This document shows, piece by piece, positions 7,196-14,890 of a DNA stretch of 27,458 bases; position 1 is the first letter of the stretch, and each line of letters starts with the position of its first letter. The notes beneath the pieces are model-generated. The model ran no database searches and was not told the DNA's origin. It saw only the letters and a program-made list of their open reading frames with translations. The stretch comes from JANXDG01 sp964521665. Its GTDB lineage: Bacteria > Elusimicrobiota > Endomicrobiia > DTEH01. The stretch is taken from assembly GCA_964521665.1 (NCBI GenBank), contig CAZFSG010000016.1, positions 1 through 27,458 on the forward strand, in the 5' to 3' direction. Position numbers and translations under genes: made by a program.

Positions 7196-7986
7196 AGAAA
7201 ACAATAGGTATTGTAGGGACAGGTAATATCTCAACTTTAATTTTTAAAACAGCAAAGGATATTAAAGTTAAAAAGTTGTATGTTTATGACATAAACTTAG
7301 ACAATTTAGAAAAATTTTGTAAAAAATTTCAGCATATAAAAATAAATAAATGTAGTTCAATTGAAGAAGTTATAAAATTTTCTGATATAATTTTAGAAAC
7401 AGCATCAATTAATGCTGTTAACGAAATTTTTAGGTTTATAAGATTTTATAAAGATAAAATATACATATTTTTGTCAGTTGGTGGTTTGTTAGAAAATTTT
7501 TCAAAATATAAAAATTTGATAAAAAAAGGGTACAAAATTTATCTTCCTTCAGGTGCAATAGCAGGTTGTGATGCATTATCTGCTGTAAAATACACAAAAA
7601 TAAAATCAATACATTTGAAAACTATTAAACCATTAAATACATTAATTAACTCACCTTATTTTAGACAAAATAAAGATTTGTATAATAAAGTTTTGAGACA
7701 AAAACAAACAATAGTGTTTGATGGCAATGTTTATGATGCAGTGAAAAATTTTCCACAAAACATAAACGTTGCTGCTACATTAGCTGTTGTCTCTAACAAT
7801 CCTGATAAAGTTAAAGTTACAATAATTGCTGCAAAAGATTTAAAGTATAATATTCATGAAGTTACGGTTGTTTCTTCTGCAGGGAAAATTTTTACTCGTA
7901 CTGAAAACATTCCATCGGAAGATAACCCAAAAACAAGTTATTTAGCTGCATTATCAGCGTTAAGTATATTATATCAATTTATATAA
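7192..7986 (+). CDS. nadX: L-aspartate dehydrogenase family protein (NadX-like)
   Basis: NAD(P)-dependent oxidoreductase that would convert L-aspartate to iminoaspartate, the substrate for quinolinate synthase in NAD synthesis. The N-terminal Rossmann motif is GIVGTGNIS (residues 5-13). The C-terminal domain carries family signatures: PSGAIAGCDALSA (about 121-133), FPQNINVAATLA (about 184-195), a conserved NIHEV with the likely catalytic His near 222, and SEDNPKTSYLAALSA. The length of 264 aa is normal. The start overlaps the HAMP gene (ATGA), so they are translationally coupled. No nadA or nadC is visible in the window, so the pathway role is inferred from family membership. Confidence 0.8.
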   Translation: MKKTIGIVGTGNISTLIFKTAKDIKVKKLYVYDINLDNLEKFCKKFQHIKINKCSSIEEVIKFSDIILETASINAVNEIFRFIRFYKDKIYIFLSVGGLLENFSKYKNLIKKGYKIYLPSGAIAGCDALSAVKYTKIKSIHLKTIKPLNTLINSPYFRQNKDLYNKVLRQKQTIVFDGNVYDAVKNFPQNINVAATLAVVSNNPDKVKVTIIAAKDLKYNIHEVTVVSSAGKIFTRTENIPSEDNPKTSYLAALSALSILYQFI

Positions 7987-7998
7987 AGAAGTTATTAT

Positions 7999-9158
7999 AT
8001 GAACAAATTTATAGAAAAATTGTGTATACTAATTATGTTTTCAACATTTTTTATTTCTCAGATAAAATGTGATGTTTTATTAGGTTTAGAAGTTTTACAA
8101 CAACAAAAATTTAGAATTTTGAAAGGTAAAAAAGTTGGACTTATAACCAACCATCCAGGTGTTACAAAAAAAGGTGAGCATATTTTTGATCTTTTATACA
8201 ACACAAAAGGTGTAGAATTAGTTGCAGTATTTTCTCCAGAACATGGATTCTTAGGTGATAAACTAATAGATGGTGTTTATTATGAACCACGCACAAACAT
8301 CCCAATTTACAGTTTATATGGCAAAATTAAAAAACCTACTAAAGAAATGTTGAAAAATATTGATATTTTAGTTTTTGATATTCAAGATATTGGTGCAAGG
8401 TTTTATACTTATATAACAACACTTGCGTTGTGTATGCAAGCAGCTAAAGAAAATCGTATTCCTATTATTGTCCTTGACAGACCTAACCCAATAACTGGTA
8501 TATATGTTGAAGGTAATGTCACTGACAAAAAATTTTTAGGCAGGTTTGCATCTTATTATCCGTTAGCAGTGCGTCATGGTATGACAATTGGCGAACTTGC
8601 ATTAATGTTTAACAAAGAGTTTAAGATCAACTGTAAACTTAAAGTTATAAAGATGAAAGGGTGGAAACGTAATATGTGGTTTGATGAAACAGGGATTCCT
8701 TGGGTGAATACCTCACCAAATATACGTTCATTACAAGCAGCAACTTTGTATCCAGGCATTGCATATTTTGAAGCTGGAACAAATGTTACTGAAGGAAGAG
8801 GGACAGAAAAACCTTTTGAATACGTAGGTGCACCATGGATCAATGCAGAAGAATGGGCTAAAGAACTTAATTTAAGAAATATCCCTGGAGTTGAATTTGT
8901 TCCAATACAGTTTACACATACTGCGTATAAATATAAAGGTCAACAGTTAACGGTGTATATATAAAAATTACAGATCGTGATATAAAAGTTGTAGAATTAG
9001 GATTGCATATGTTAGATTCTGTTATTAAACTTTATGGTAACAAATTTGTTCTTCCAGAAGGATTTGATGTTCTTGCAGGAAGATCGTATATAAGAGAAAT
9101 GTTATTATCTCGCGAACCTGTAGAAAAAATTGTTGAAAGATGGCCACCCGAACTATAG
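7999..9158 (+). pseudogene. namZ: NamZ/DUF1343 exo-muramidase family protein with one apparent frameshift
   Basis: DUF1343 proteins include NamZ, an exo-beta-N-acetylmuramidase (GH171) that trims MurNAc from peptidoglycan fragments. A signal peptide (residues 1-24) predicts export. Family segments include VGLITNHPGVT, SPEHGFLG, DIQDIGARFYTYI, VLDRPNPI, TSPNIRSLQAATLYPG and ATG-proximal NVTEGRGTEKPFEYVGAPW. The frame stops at 8964 after 321 aa, about 65 aa short. The missing C-terminus continues in the next frame from 8952 (GVYIKITDRDIKVVELGL, then FDVLAGRSYIREML) to the TAG at 9158. One base missing near 8948-8952 explains the break. It may be a sequencing error, in which case the gene is intact at about 386 aa, or real inactivation. 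Confidence 0.82.
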
Positions 9159-9208
9159 GAGTTTTTAAAAATTAGGAAAAAATATTTGTTATACAATTGA
9201 AAAAAATT

Positions 9209-10465
9209 ATGAAAAATCTAATAAGTTTGCTAGGAATGATAACACTTATATTTATCGGATGGCTTATTTCTGAAAACAGGAAAAAAATTTTGTGGAAGAC
9301 AATAATATGGGGAACTTTGTTACAAGTTATATTAGGTATAATTGTATTAAAAACACCGCCTGGTCGTTGGTTCTTCGAATTTTTTAACAAAATGTTTATT
9401 GTATTAGTATCTTTTGCGGATCGTGGTGCAGAATTTATTTTTGGTGAACTTGTAACAAATACTGACAAGTTTGGATACATTTTTGCATTCAAAGTTTTAC
9501 CTACGATAGTATTCTTTTCAGCTTTTATTTCAATATTATATTATTTTGGTATAATGCAGTTTATAGTAGAACTTTTTGCAAGAATTATGGTAAAAACAAT
9601 GGGAACTTCTGGCGCAGAAACACTTTGTTGTTCAGCAAACATTTTTGTTGGGCAAACAGAAGCACCACTTTTAGTTCGTCCATATATTGCTAATATGACA
9701 CGCTCAGAATTACTTGCAGTAATGACTGGCGGTATGGCAACAATAGCTGGTGGTGTAATGGCAGCGTATGTGAGTTTGTTGAAGAACTACATTCCGGACA
9801 TCGCTGGACATTTAATGACAGCTTCAGTAATGTCAGCGCCTGCTGCATTAGTTTTTTCAAAACTTTTGGTTCCAGAAACTGAAGAACCACAAACTTTAGG
9901 TCATGTTAAAGTGAAATATGAAAAAACAGATGCGAATGTTATTGAAGCAATTGCAAATGGTACTACTGTAGGATTACGACTTGCAGTAAATGTAGGTGCG
10001 ATGCTTGTAAGTTTTATGGCATTATTATATTTTGCAAATTATGTATTAGGATTAATAGGTAATTTATTACCATTAAGTTTTACTAAAAACCTAACTTTTG
10101 ATAAACTATTTGGTATATTTTTTGCACCTATCTCATGGTTACTCGGAGTTGATACAAAAGATATTTTTATTGCAGGACAACTTATTGGACAAAAAACTTT
10201 TTTTAACGAATTTGTAGCATATGCAAACTGGGCACAGATGTATACCTCTAACCCTACTATTGTTTCTTATAGAAGCGCAGTAATACTTTCGTATGCATTA
10301 TGTGGTTTCTCAAACTTTTTATCAATAGGAATACAGATTGGTGGTATAGGCGCTATTGCTCCACAACGTAAAACTACTCTTGCACAACTTGGCATAAAAT
10401 CTCTTATTGCAGGAACACTTGCTTGTTTACAAACAGCAACAGTTGCTGGTGTTTTGTTAACATAA
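9209..10465 (+). CDS. nupC: Concentrative nucleoside transporter (NupC/CNT family)
   Basis: Inner-membrane symporter that imports nucleosides with H+ or Na+. About 418 aa, strongly hydrophobic. The family order is visible: an N-terminal helix pair (GWLISENRKKILWKTIIWG), KTPPGRWFFEFFNK, the gate domain, the substrate loop NIFVGQTEAPLLVRPYI (near residues 145-161), then GGMATIAGGVMAAY and a C-terminal QIGGIGAIAP. The ATG at 9209 was preferred; an in-frame TTG at 9197 would add four residues. Upstream, the exporter-neighbour namZ and nadX genes suggest a salvage theme, but the spacing (about 50 nt) does not prove an operon. Confidence 0.9.
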   Translation: MKNLISLLGMITLIFIGWLISENRKKILWKTIIWGTLLQVILGIIVLKTPPGRWFFEFFNKMFIVLVSFADRGAEFIFGELVTNTDKFGYIFAFKVLPTIVFFSAFISILYYFGIMQFIVELFARIMVKTMGTSGAETLCCSANIFVGQTEAPLLVRPYIANMTRSELLAVMTGGMATIAGGVMAAYVSLLKNYIPDIAGHLMTASVMSAPAALVFSKLLVPETEEPQTLGHVKVKYEKTDANVIEAIANGTTVGLRLAVNVGAMLVSFMALLYFANYVLGLIGNLLPLSFTKNLTFDKLFGIFFAPISWLLGVDTKDIFIAGQLIGQKTFFNEFVAYANWAQMYTSNPTIVSYRSAVILSYALCGFSNFLSIGIQIGGIGAIAPQRKTTLAQLGIKSLIAGTLACLQTATVAGVLLT

Positions 10466-10484
10466 AATTTTTTAGGATAATAAA

Positions 10485-10694
10485 ATGAAATATATAAAAT
10501 GTCCAATTTGTGGTACAGAAAATAAAGTTGGAACAAAGTATTGCAGGATATGTTTTAGCAGGATATCAAATGCTTCTTATAGCAAAAAGTTGTTAAAAAC
10601 AGAGTTTTTTCCTCGTGTTGCTAAACATAGAAATATTTTTACAATATTTTTTATTATTCTATTATTAATTTTGTTATGGTATCTGCTGAAATAA
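10485..10694 (+). CDS. Small zinc-ribbon, tail-anchored membrane protein
   Basis: A 69-aa protein with a zinc-ribbon-like N-terminus (CPICG at residues 6-10 and CRICF at 20-24) and one C-terminal transmembrane helix (about 51-67) followed by a single lysine. This predicts a cytosolic metal-binding head on a membrane tail. It is not a recognised family. A GGAT Shine-Dalgarno-like stretch precedes the ATG. It lies 19 nt after nupC and 7 nt before the GGDEF gene, so it is likely co-transcribed with them. Confidence 0.7.
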   Translation: MKYIKCPICGTENKVGTKYCRICFSRISNASYSKKLLKTEFFPRVAKHRNIFTIFFIILLLILLWYLLK

Positions 10695-10701
10695 ATTTTA
10701 A

Positions 10702-11775
10702 ATGAATTTTTGCCCATCTCTAATTCTTATACTACTATCAATCCTTTTTGTTTGTTTAACTACATATTTTTTAATATCGTATTTTTACAAAAAGAAAATT
10801 TTGTTTATTCTTAAAACACTTTTTTCAGTAGAACCATCTCTTGAGATTGACAAAGTTTTACCACAAGTTTTAGATATTGTTAAAAAGTTGCTGAAACCAC
10901 AACGTTGTTCTATTATGCTTGTTGACAATACTGATAACATGTTAAAAATAAAAATTGGAGAAAATATATTAACTGCTGCAATCCGTATGATAAAACTTCC
11001 TCTTACAGAAGGCATCGTAGCTAAAGCGTTAAATCTTAGTCAGCCAGTAGTTGTTAAAGATGTTTCAAAATCTGATTATTATTATAAAATTTTTTCATCA
11101 GATAAACCTGTTAAAAAAGAAAAGTTAGTGGTTCTACCTTTGAAAGTAGAAAATAAAAATTTTGGTGTTGTTAATTTACATTTTAATATCAATACAAGAT
11201 TTCCGTCATCATTTTTAGACAAGATGTTGTTAAAAATTTTATCAGATTATATTTCGATAATAATTGATAATTGTTACAAATATTTTGATGCTGTGTCTGA
11301 CAGTATGACAAAAATGTACAACCATAATTATATATTAAAACGTTTACAGCAAGAAATTGAGTTTTCAAAAAAGTTTAAGTCAACATTATCGTTAATACTG
11401 ATTGATATTGACCATTTTAAACAAATAAATGATAAATATGGACATCAATCCGGAGATAAAGTTATAATATCCATAGCAAAGATAATAAAAGATAACATAA
11501 GATTTTCTGATATTGCAGGAAGGTATGGCGGAGAAGAATTTTGTATAATTTTGCCTAATACAAAGTTAGAAGGAGCTGTTAGTATAGCTGAACGGTTGAA
11601 AAACCAAATTTCTGCTAAAAAAATAACAATTCAAGATGGCCAACAAATATCTGTTAGTTGCTCTTTCGGAGTAAAAGAGTATGATATGAATGACACTGTT
11701 GAAGAGTTTATTAATAAAACAGACAAACTTTTATATCAAGCAAAATTTTTAGGTAGGAACAGAATTTGCTTTTAA
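10702..11775 (+). CDS. Membrane-anchored GAF-GGDEF diguanylate cyclase
   Basis: Predicted diguanylate cyclase, making c-di-GMP from two GTP. Residues 8-28 form one transmembrane helix. A GAF-type sensor domain covers about 42-190 (segments CSIMLVDN, LTEGIVAKAL, VLPLKVENKNFGVVNL). The GGDEF domain covers about 200-357, with the metal and substrate residues in IDIDHFKQINDKYGHQSGD and an active-site GGEEF at 276-280. An RxxD inhibitory site (RFSD, 267-270) sits exactly five residues before the GGEEF, so product feedback is likely. The enzyme looks intact. Nothing in the window shows which process responds to c-di-GMP; the secretion platform gene nearby is one candidate. Confidence 0.92.
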   Translation: MNFCPSLILILLSILFVCLTTYFLISYFYKKKILFILKTLFSVEPSLEIDKVLPQVLDIVKKLLKPQRCSIMLVDNTDNMLKIKIGENILTAAIRMIKLPLTEGIVAKALNLSQPVVVKDVSKSDYYYKIFSSDKPVKKEKLVVLPLKVENKNFGVVNLHFNINTRFPSSFLDKMLLKILSDYISIIIDNCYKYFDAVSDSMTKMYNHNYILKRLQQEIEFSKKFKSTLSLILIDIDHFKQINDKYGHQSGDKVIISIAKIIKDNIRFSDIAGRYGGEEFCIILPNTKLEGAVSIAERLKNQISAKKITIQDGQQISVSCSFGVKEYDMNDTVEEFINKTDKLLYQAKFLGRNRICF

Positions 11776-11860
11776 AAATTTTTTTTATAATAATGTTGAA
11801 AGATGGATAATATTTTTGTAATTCAATTGAACAAAATAAAATTTTTTAAAGGATAAATAT

Positions 11861-12616
11861 ATGAGAAAACCGATTATTGCAGCTAACTGGAAGATGAACA
11901 AAACAGTCTCAGAAGCTGAAAGTTTTGTAACTGAGTTTGTACCATTAGTATCAAACATTTATGACAGAGAAATAGTATTATGTGTTCCGTTTACTTTGTT
12001 ATATATTGTTAAAAAACATTTAGAAAACAGTAATATAAAACTTGGTGCACAAAATATGTATTTTGAAGAAAAAGGAGCGTTTACTGGTGAGATAAGCCCA
12101 GTTATGTTAAAAGATATAGGTTGTGAATATGTAATTTTAGGTCATTCAGAACGAAGGAAGTATTTTAATGAAACAGATGAGTTTATAAACAAAAAAGTTT
12201 TGTCAGCATTAAAACATGGTCTTATTCCTATCGTATGTATAGGTGAAACATTACAAGAAAGAGAGGCAAATAAAACCTTTGAAGTTTTAGAATATCAAGT
12301 AAAACACTCGTTGTGTAATTTATCAACTTTAGATGCTGAGAAAATAGTTATTGCGTATGAACCAGTATGGGCAATAGGTACTGGGAAAAACGCAACACCA
12401 CAACAAGCTCAACAAGCACAACAGTTTATAAGAGAGAAATATGCAGAACTTTATGGTTCTATAGTAGCAGAAAAAGTTAGGATATTATATGGTGGTTCTA
12501 TAACACCGGAGAATTTTAAAGGTATCATGGAACAAAAAGATGTAGATGGTGGGCTTGTTGGCGGTTCATCACTTAATGTAGAAAGTTTTTATAAAATTGT
12601 ATGTTATGACAAATGA
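11861..12616 (+). CDS. tpiA: Triosephosphate isomerase
   Basis: Interconverts dihydroxyacetone phosphate and glyceraldehyde 3-phosphate in glycolysis and gluconeogenesis. Full length (251 aa) with all catalytic elements: NWKMNK (Asn10, Lys12), GHSERR with the electrophilic His near 95, and AYEPVWAIGTG with the catalytic Glu near 167, then the phosphate-binding YGGSI and GGLVGG segments. A Shine-Dalgarno (AAAGGA) precedes the ATG. The 85-nt AT-rich gap upstream may hold a promoter (TTGAAA near 11798) but the -10 is weak. Its last codons overlap pduL by 4 nt. Confidence 0.98.
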   Translation: MRKPIIAANWKMNKTVSEAESFVTEFVPLVSNIYDREIVLCVPFTLLYIVKKHLENSNIKLGAQNMYFEEKGAFTGEISPVMLKDIGCEYVILGHSERRKYFNETDEFINKKVLSALKHGLIPIVCIGETLQEREANKTFEVLEYQVKHSLCNLSTLDAEKIVIAYEPVWAIGTGKNATPQQAQQAQQFIREKYAELYGSIVAEKVRILYGGSITPENFKGIMEQKDVDGGLVGGSSLNVESFYKIVCYDK

Positions 12617-13251
12617 AAGAACTTGTGGATAAAATTGCTGAAAAAATTAATCAAAGAGAAATTTTTGAAAAGTTTCCAATTGTCGTTAATATTTCTAACC
12701 GACATGTACATTTGACGAAAGAACATTTTGAGATACTTTTTGGTGAAAATGCACAACTTACAAAATATCGTGATTTACTTCAACCTGGACAGTTTGCTGC
12801 AAACGAAACTGTTACAATCATTGGCCCTAAAGGTAAGTTTGAGAATGTTCGTATAGTTGGTCCTTTACGAAAATATACACAAATTGAAATTTCTAAGTCT
12901 GATAGTTTTGTTTTAGGTGTAACACCGCCAATACGTGATTCTGGTAATTTAGCAGGTTCTGCTGGATGTACAATAGTTGGACCTAAGGGGAAAGTTGAAC
13001 TTAAAGAAGGATGTATTATAGCATTAAGACATATACATTTTACACCTGAATATGCAGAAAGGTTAGGTATTAAAGACAAAGATTTTGTAAAAATTTTAGC
13101 TGGTAAAGGTAAAGGTAGAGAAACAATTTTTAGTGATGTTATTTGTCGTGTATCAAAAGATTACGCTACTGAATGTCATCTTGATATAGATGAAGCAAAT
13201 GCTGCTAATATAAGTAATGGTGATTATATTTATATTTTAGAGAAGATTTAA
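12613..13251 (+). CDS. pduL: PduL-type phosphate acyltransferase
   Basis: PduL converts acyl-CoA plus phosphate to acyl phosphate plus CoA and is unrelated to the Pta enzyme. The signature zinc-binding regions are present: NISNRHVHLT (residues about 26-35), VGPLRKYTQIEIS, PPIRDSGNLAGSAG, and the second His site RHIHFTPEYAERLG (about 138-151). The length (212 aa) is typical of stand-alone enzymes, and no long encapsulation peptide precedes the catalytic region. The ATG overlaps the tpiA stop (ATGA), showing coupling. No microcompartment shell gene lies in this window, so it most likely serves acetate and acetyl-CoA metabolism in the cytosol. Confidence 0.93.
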   Translation: MKELVDKIAEKINQREIFEKFPIVVNISNRHVHLTKEHFEILFGENAQLTKYRDLLQPGQFAANETVTIIGPKGKFENVRIVGPLRKYTQIEISKSDSFVLGVTPPIRDSGNLAGSAGCTIVGPKGKVELKEGCIIALRHIHFTPEYAERLGIKDKDFVKILAGKGKGRETIFSDVICRVSKDYATECHLDIDEANAANISNGDYIYILEKI

Positions 13252-13255
13252 AAAA

Positions 13256-14482
13256 ATGCCAAAGTATATATTTAGAGCAAAAACTCCCACTGGTAAAGAA
13301 ATATCTGATGTAGTAGAAGCATCTTCTCAAACAGAAGTTGTAGAGAAGCTACGCAGCTTAAAATATTTTGTTATTGAAGTTAAGGAACAAAAAGAAAGTT
13401 TTTTTAAAAATATTCTTACCAATATTCCGTTTTTAAAAAGGAAAGTAAAATCTACTGAATTAACAATTTTTTCACGACAACTTGCAACTTTGGTTTCTTC
13501 AGGTGTACAATTGGTTCAAGGATTGTCTATACTTGAAGAACAATTTGAATCACCAACTTTTCGTAAGATTATTCGTGCAGTAAGGTCTGACATAGAAGCA
13601 GGTGTATCAATTTCTGAAGCATTAAGTAAACATCCAGATGTGTTTTCTGAATTATACATAGGAATGGTTCATGCAGGTGAAGTAGGTGGTATACTTGATC
13701 AAGTGTTAGACAGGTTAGCAACATATCTTGAATCTACTGAAGCGTTGAAGTCAAAAATAAAATCTGCAATGATGTATCCTATAATAGTCTCAGTTGTAGC
13801 AGTAGCTGCTGCAATAATTATGTTGACAGTAGTAGTACCACGGTTTGCAGCATTGTTTGCAGAAATAGGTGCAAAACTTCCTGCTCCTACACTAATGTTA
13901 GTGAACTTATCAAATTTTTTAAAGAAATGGATATGGTTGTTTATATTGATAGGTGTAACAATTGTTGTAATTTTTCGTAGAACATATAAGACAAATTATA
14001 AGTTTGCATTAAAAGTTGATAGTATGTTATTAAACGCGCCTATTTTTGGTGATGTAGTTAAAAAAACTGCAGTGGGAAGGTTTACTCGTACTTTGAGTAC
14101 ACTTATCCATGCTGGTGTACCAATTTTGCAAGCATTAGAAACTGTTGCGAAAACTGCAGGAAATAAACTTATAGAAAAAACTATATTAGAAGCAAGGGAA
14201 GCAATACGTGAAGGAGAACGCATTGCTGAACCGTTAAAAAAAAGTGGTGTGTTTCCACCCATGGTAATACAAATGATTGCAGTAGGTGAAGAAACAGGTG
14301 CGCTTGATGCAATGTTAGCAAAAATCGCTGATTTTTATGATAGAGAAGTTGCTGACGCAGTTAATGGTTTAGCAGGTATGATTGAACCGTTAATAATTGT
14401 ATTTTTAGCAGTTGTTGTTGGTGGTATGGTAGTAGCAATGTATTTACCTATGTTTGAGATTACATCAAAAATTTCTGGATAG
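13256..14482 (+). CDS. gspF: Type II secretion / type IV pilus inner-membrane platform protein (GspF/PilC)
   Basis: Polytopic platform protein that couples the assembly ATPase to pseudopilin or pilin assembly. The 408 aa contain an N-terminal cytosolic region (YIFRAKTPTGKEISDVVEA), then two repeats of the T2SSF domain. In the first, FSRQLATLVSSGVQLVQGL and HAGEVGGILDQVLDRLA; in the second, FTRTLSTLIHAGVPILQAL and GEETGALDAMLAKIADFYD. Transmembrane helices lie near 170-200, 220-240 and 375-400. No ATPase (GspE/PilB), secretin or prepilin gene is nearby, so this is an isolated copy. It follows pduL by 4 nt. Whether it serves secretion or pili cannot be decided here. Confidence 0.93.
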   Translation: MPKYIFRAKTPTGKEISDVVEASSQTEVVEKLRSLKYFVIEVKEQKESFFKNILTNIPFLKRKVKSTELTIFSRQLATLVSSGVQLVQGLSILEEQFESPTFRKIIRAVRSDIEAGVSISEALSKHPDVFSELYIGMVHAGEVGGILDQVLDRLATYLESTEALKSKIKSAMMYPIIVSVVAVAAAIIMLTVVVPRFAALFAEIGAKLPAPTLMLVNLSNFLKKWIWLFILIGVTIVVIFRRTYKTNYKFALKVDSMLLNAPIFGDVVKKTAVGRFTRTLSTLIHAGVPILQALETVAKTAGNKLIEKTILEAREAIREGERIAEPLKKSGVFPPMVIQMIAVGEETGALDAMLAKIADFYDREVADAVNGLAGMIEPLIIVFLAVVVGGMVVAMYLPMFEITSKISG

Positions 14483-14491
14483 ATATAAAGA

Positions 14492-14890
14492 GTGAATAGA
14501 ACCAAAAACAAAAAGATACTATCTTCTCCAATTACGCTTGCAAAATTTGTTGCAAGACTTGCCAAAGATAAAAAAGCTGAGAATGTTATAATTCTTGACT
14601 TAAGGAAAGTTTGTAATTTTTGTGATTATTTTGTCATAATGACAGGTCTTGCTGAAATACATATAAAATCGTTAACCGAATATATTATTACAGAAGTTAA
14701 AAAACAATATAGTATTACACCACATCATACTGAAGGTGAAGAATATAACCGATGGGTAGTAATTGATTATATTAATGTTGTTGTACATATAATGTTAAAA
14801 GAGGTACGCGAATTTTATGCATTAGAAAAAATATGGGCAAAAGGTAAAAAAGTTAGTTATGAAAGAAAAAGTAAAAAAAGCATTAAATGA
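14492..14890 (+). CDS. rsfS: Ribosomal silencing factor RsfS
   Basis: RsfS binds L14 on the large subunit and blocks subunit joining in slow growth. The 132 aa match the family: a helical start (AKFVARLAKDKKAENVIILDLR), CNFCDYFVIMTGLAEIHIKSL, then EGEEYNRWVVIDYINVVVHIM and the C-terminal REFYALEKIWAKG. The start codon is GTG at 14492, nine nt after gspF; no good ATG fits. Its last 32 nt overlap argS in another frame. Confidence 0.93.
   Translation: MNRTKNKKILSSPITLAKFVARLAKDKKAENVIILDLRKVCNFCDYFVIMTGLAEIHIKSLTEYIITEVKKQYSITPHHTEGEEYNRWVVIDYINVVVHIMLKEVREFYALEKIWAKGKKVSYERKSKKSIK

Noticed and set aside
12613..14482. Bacterial microcompartment locus suggested by pduL
   Set aside because: No shell proteins, aldehyde dehydrogenase or encapsulation peptide are seen around it.
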